Source: CAYMZZ01 sp044463125 (lineage in GTDB: Bacteria; Bacteroidota; Bacteroidia; Chitinophagales; Chitinophagaceae). Taken from it: DNA of 64,000 nucleotides. Made by a program: the position numbers and the translations under genes. The notes under the pieces are model-generated. The model saw nothing but the letters and a program-made list of their open reading frames with translations. It made no database searches and was not told where the DNA came from. Below are positions 61,225 to 64,000 of this stretch, piece after piece; the first letter of the stretch is position 1; each line of letters starts with the position of its first letter. The stretch is from positions 1 to 64,000 of the forward strand of contig JBIQMS010000001.1 in NCBI GenBank assembly GCA_044463125.1. Reading direction: 5' to 3'.

Positions 61225-62252
61225 ATGGCCAGGCAATTCCTCCTTCTGTTCTTGTTGGGGTTCGGAGGCGCATCAGTCTTTGGACAACCGCTGAAGATTT
61301 TTGTGCACCTCGATAGTTCCATTCAGGAATCGCTTACCGGCAGGCTGTACATTTTTTCGCAGCCGGATACCAGCAAACCTGTAATGGATCCTGATCCTTT
61401 CTCGCCGTCGCCCACTTTTTATCGGGATGTACAGGATTGGAAATCCGGTTCAACACTTGTATTTGAAGGCAGGGAGCCTGGTTATCCGGTCTCGCTGGCC
61501 AATATCCAACCAGGCTGGTATAAGTTTTCGGCGGTGATGGATGTGAATACCGAAGAGAGGAGCAACACAAGGGCTCCTGGTAATTTATATGCGCGAAAAG
61601 ACGCCAGGGTGGAGGTAGTGAAAGGAGAAAATCTATGTGTACCTCAACCCTGAATCACAAACTCCATTTGGGCTACATGCCTTTGTGGACTCTCGGGTAA
61701 ATGGGCCCTGGGGCAAAGCGCTGGTAACAGAATTTCGCTCCTGGCTGGGCACCCAATACCGGATTACCAGTAATTCCAACCATCATTTTGCGGTAGGACA
61801 AAGTTCAGGAGGATACGCTTCCCTTTGGTTACAGATGAATTATCCTGAAGCAGTTTATACAGGTAGAACATTTCATGGGCGACGGAGGACAAATGCAATC
61901 CTTTGAAGCCGAGTTTGGCGTTCCCGACAAGAACGGTAAACCGGCCCAACTCTTTGACAGAGTAACGGGTAAGGTGAATGCTAAGCTGGTAAAGAAATGG
62001 AAAGAATATGACCTGGCCAAAATGCTCCTGCAGAAGAAGCGCAACCTTCAACCACATGCATCGAAGATTCATGTATTCGCCGGAGCTGAGGATAATTTTC
62101 TTCTGCAAAAAGCCGTGGAAGCATTTGCCGAAAAAGCAAAGCAGGCCGGTATTCCCTTAGTGGCGGAATTGATTCCCAATGCGGATCATTGGAGTATATG
62201 GAGCAAATGGTTTACTGAAAGAATGCAAATGGAGTTGGATAGCCGATTGTAA
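61225..62252 (+). pseudogene. Secreted esterase (alpha/beta-hydrolase) pseudogene with two internal deletions
   Basis: Three consecutive reading frames together resemble one secreted esterase. Frame 1 (61225-61653) has a signal peptide and a beta-sandwich N-terminal domain (SLTGRLYIFSQPD, MDVNTEERSNTRAPGNLYARKD). Frame 2 (from about 61629 to 61860) starts with KIYVYLNPESQTPFG and contains the nucleophile elbow GQSSGGYASLW. Frame 3 (to 62252) has FMGDGGQMQSFEAEFG and GAEDNFLL with a late NADHWSIW likely carrying the catalytic His. Each frame change coincides with a block missing from all frames, rather than a simple slip: the oxyanion region before block 2 and the segment after the nucleophile. 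It is nonfunctional. Confidence 0.75.
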
Positions 62253-62257
62253 TAAGT

Positions 62258-62372
62258 GAGTTTAGAGTTTAGGGTTTAAAGTTTAAGGTTTTATATGACT
62301 TATTTCCTTAAACTTTAAACCCTAAACCTTAAACCGAAAAACGTATTACGTACTACGTAGTACGTAATACGT
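62258..62372. repeat. Word-repeat inverted element with a 32-bp perfect palindrome
   Basis: Between the convergent esterase pseudogene and fbaA. A perfect 21-bp inverted repeat (62268-62288 and 62306-62326, TTTAGGGTTTAAAG words) is followed by a 32-base perfect palindrome at 62341-62372 built of ACGTANTACGT words. It ends one base before the fbaA stop codon. It belongs to the same family as 18955-19182 and 33249-33316. Confidence 0.85.
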
Positions 62373-62373
62373 C

Positions 62374-63444
62374 TTATCCATTTCTATTAATACAATTCAA
62401 ATCCTCAAACGCCTGCTCCAGTCGCTTGATAAAGGTTTCTTCGCCTTTGCGGAGCCATACGCGGGGATCGTAGTATTTTTTATTGGGCTTGTCTTCTCCT
62501 TCAGGATTCCCTAATTGTCCCTGCAGGTAGCCTTCGTGTTTTTTGTAATTGTCGAGCACACCTTCCCAAAATGCCCATTGCAGGTCGGTATCAATATTCA
62601 TTTTGATAGCGCCATAGCCAATGGCTTCGCGGATCTGGTGCTGTGGGGAGCCACTGCCACCATGAAATACGAAATACACGGGCTTGGGATCGGCCGTGTT
62701 GAATTTTTTGGCGATATGCTCCTGGCTATTGTGCAGGATCACGGGACGAAGCTCCACATTACCCGGTTTGTACACGCCATGCACATTACCAAATGCAGCG
62801 GCAACGGTAAAGCGCTCACCCACTTTCTTCAATTCACTATAGGCATAAGCTACATCTTCGGGCTGGGTATAGAGTTTGGAATTCTCCACATCGGTGTTGT
62901 CCACACCATCTTCTTCGCCACCGGTTACGCCCAGTTCAATTTCAATTCCCATTCCCAGTGGTTGCATACGCTGGTAATAGGCCACAGAAGTGCTGATATT
63001 TTCTTCGAGACTTTCTTCGCTCAGGTCGAGCATATGGGAGCTGAACAGGGGTTGTTTCTTTTCCTTGAAATACTGTTCTCCCGCATCGAGCAATCCGCTT
63101 ATCCAGGGCAGCCATTTCTTGGCGGCATGGTCGGTATGCAATACCACAGGCACGCCATAATATTTAGCCACGTTATGAATATGCAGGGCACCGGAAATGG
63201 CTCCGGCTATATTGGCTTGTAGATTATCGTTGGGCATACCCTTACCGGCAATAAACTGTGCGCCTCCATTCGAAAATTGAATGATGACGGGTGAGTTTAC
63301 CTTCGCGGCTGTTTCAAGGGTGGCATTAATGCTGTTGGTGCCAATAGTGTTAACAGCAGGGAGGGCAAACTGGTTTTCCTTGGCATCCTGGTAGAGAGCA
63401 GTCAGATCATCGCCAAACAATACTCCGGCTTTGTACTTTTTCAT
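62374..63444 (-). CDS. fbaA: Class II fructose-bisphosphate aldolase
   Basis: 356 residues from MKKYKAGVLFGDDL at 63444; an earlier in-frame start is not conserved. Zinc ligands show in VVLHTDHAAKKW (His, Asp, His), a later AAAFGNVHGVY and FHGGSGSPQHQI. It cleaves fructose-1,6-bisphosphate with Zn2+, in glycolysis and gluconeogenesis. It coexists with a class I enzyme at 59937, perhaps used in opposite directions or under different growth conditions. No promoter box is clear. The repeat element is right behind the stop. Confidence 0.94.
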   Translation of the reverse strand: MKKYKAGVLFGDDLTALYQDAKENQFALPAVNTIGTNSINATLETAAKVNSPVIIQFSNGGAQFIAGKGMPNDNLQANIAGAISGALHIHNVAKYYGVPVVLHTDHAAKKWLPWISGLLDAGEQYFKEKKQPLFSSHMLDLSEESLEENISTSVAYYQRMQPLGMGIEIELGVTGGEEDGVDNTDVENSKLYTQPEDVAYAYSELKKVGERFTVAAAFGNVHGVYKPGNVELRPVILHNSQEHIAKKFNTADPKPVYFVFHGGSGSPQHQIREAIGYGAIKMNIDTDLQWAFWEGVLDNYKKHEGYLQGQLGNPEGEDKPNKKYYDPRVWLRKGEETFIKRLEQAFEDLNCINRNG

Positions 63445-63554
63445 GTAAGCAGTGCATCTTTTAAGATTGATAAAAAGGGGTTGGCAGGCAGACAATCGTT
63501 AAGCGCCGCTAATATACTCCATTTAGCCTTTCAAAATCAACATTTTACTACTGG

Positions 63555-64000
63555 CTATCGTTCGTTATTCCGGTCAATAATTTGTTGCCAAAGTTGCGTG
63601 AATCCCTCGCTGAGGCGCCTCGGGCGGCTACCATACCATGAAAATAATTCGCCATCGGCAGGCAGAACAAATGAGTCAGGAAAAAAGGAGCGAATTTCTT
63701 CAAAATGCAAAGGCTTAAAAGGGTAGGGTTCCGAAGAGAGCAGCACAATATCGGGTGGATCCTGCCGCAGGGCATCCAATTCAATCGCAGGGTATCTAAT
63801 GGCCTTTGAGAGATAATTCCGGAATCCGGCCAGCTGAAGCAAACTATGGATATACGTGTCGCTACCCACCGACATATAGGGATTTCGCCAGATCAGGTAG
63901 AGTACCCTCGGCTGATCAGCAGCCGCAAAGGATGATTGCGCTTTGAGCTGTGGCAGTTCCTTTTTCCAGTCGGCAATATTGTGATCAATTTCTCTCAGCA
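63555..64000 (-). CDS. Helical-backbone metal/cobalamin-binding protein (BtuF-like), 5' end outside the window
   Basis: The reading frame is open from the stop at 63555 to the window edge, giving the C-terminal ~148 residues. LYLIWRNPYMSVGSDTYIHSLLQLAGFRN is the strongly conserved segment of BtuF-type vitamin B12 and other chelate-binding proteins. PDIVLLSSEPYPF and a C-terminal helix follow. Such proteins sit in the periplasm or as lipoproteins and hand substrate to an ABC importer. No ABC genes are visible because the upstream side is cut off. It precedes fbaA on the same strand by 110 bases. Confidence 0.8.
   Translation of the reverse strand, partial: LREIDHNIADWKKELPQLKAQSSFAAADQPRVLYLIWRNPYMSVGSDTYIHSLLQLAGFRNYLSKAIRYPAIELDALRQDPPDIVLLSSEPYPFKPLHFEEIRSFFPDSFVLPADGELFSWYGSRPRRLSEGFTQLWQQIIDRNNER

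Overview
The window is about 64 kb of a draft-assembly chromosome from a Bacteroidota bacterium, most likely family Chitinophagaceae. This is inferred from SusC/SusD and FecR/ECF-sigma gene sets, a type IX secretion sorting domain, TAnnTTTG-type -7 promoter boxes, weak Shine-Dalgarno use, and the parE-DUF1835-parC arrangement. A 100-N scaffold gap at 35383-35482 shows that this is an unfinished assembly. Almost everything is chromosomal core or ordinary glycan-degrader content. I see no prophage, insertion sequence, CRISPR array or secretion island.

Layout. 1-5.3 kb: tRNA-Arg, a GIY-YIG nuclease, a T9SS-exported protein, a lipoprotein, an AI-2E family membrane protein and a Bax-inhibitor-1 protein. 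5.3-18.4 kb: an amino-sugar and glycan block made of a NagB-LmbE fusion, an ECF sigma factor divergent from FecR-SusC(STN)-SusD, a secreted GH20 hexosaminidase and a CocE-type hydrolase. 18.5-28.6 kb: small housekeeping and envelope genes (NTF2-like, pirin, FMN reductase, glycosylasparaginase, CutC, peroxiredoxin, Xaa-Pro aminopeptidase). 29-35 kb: MscS channel, two-component system, universal stress protein and a TPR protein. 35-36 kb: a tandem array of nested palindromes. 36-39.5 kb: gpsA followed by a HAD phosphatase-GT20 glycosyltransferase fusion, probably making the compatible solute glucosylglycerol. 39.6-48 kb: an antitoxin with a wrecked toxin, topoisomerase IV genes around a DUF1835 gene, smpB and accD. 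48-56.8 kb: TlpA-like thioredoxin, S9 peptidase, bestrophin-like channel, a degenerate ATPase-fold protein, Pr6Pr membrane protein and a Rieske oxygenase. 56.8-64 kb: a PfkB kinase-NagB-MFS operon, class I and class II fructose-bisphosphate aldolases, an esterase pseudogene and a truncated BtuF-like binding protein.

How it fits together. Several genes converge on N-acetylglucosamine-containing glycans: the GH20 enzyme and glycosylasparaginase release GlcNAc, SusC/SusD with their sigma/anti-sigma pair import oligosaccharides, two different NagB-type proteins act on hexosamine phosphates, and aldolases feed glycolysis.

The most unusual feature is a set of intergenic elements built from short repeated words in opposing orientation: ACGTANTACGT, TTTAGGGTTTAAGG, GGGAGTAGAAAGTA, ATCTGCG, CGCAAAGAATCCGC, TTGTTGATTTG and CCTCCC-TTC-GGGAGG. 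Most lie within a few bases of stop codons, sometimes supplying the stop codon. They are often nested, one word family forming outer arms around a core of another. Three internal deletions (one in a ParE-type toxin, two in a secreted esterase) are the other notable signal.
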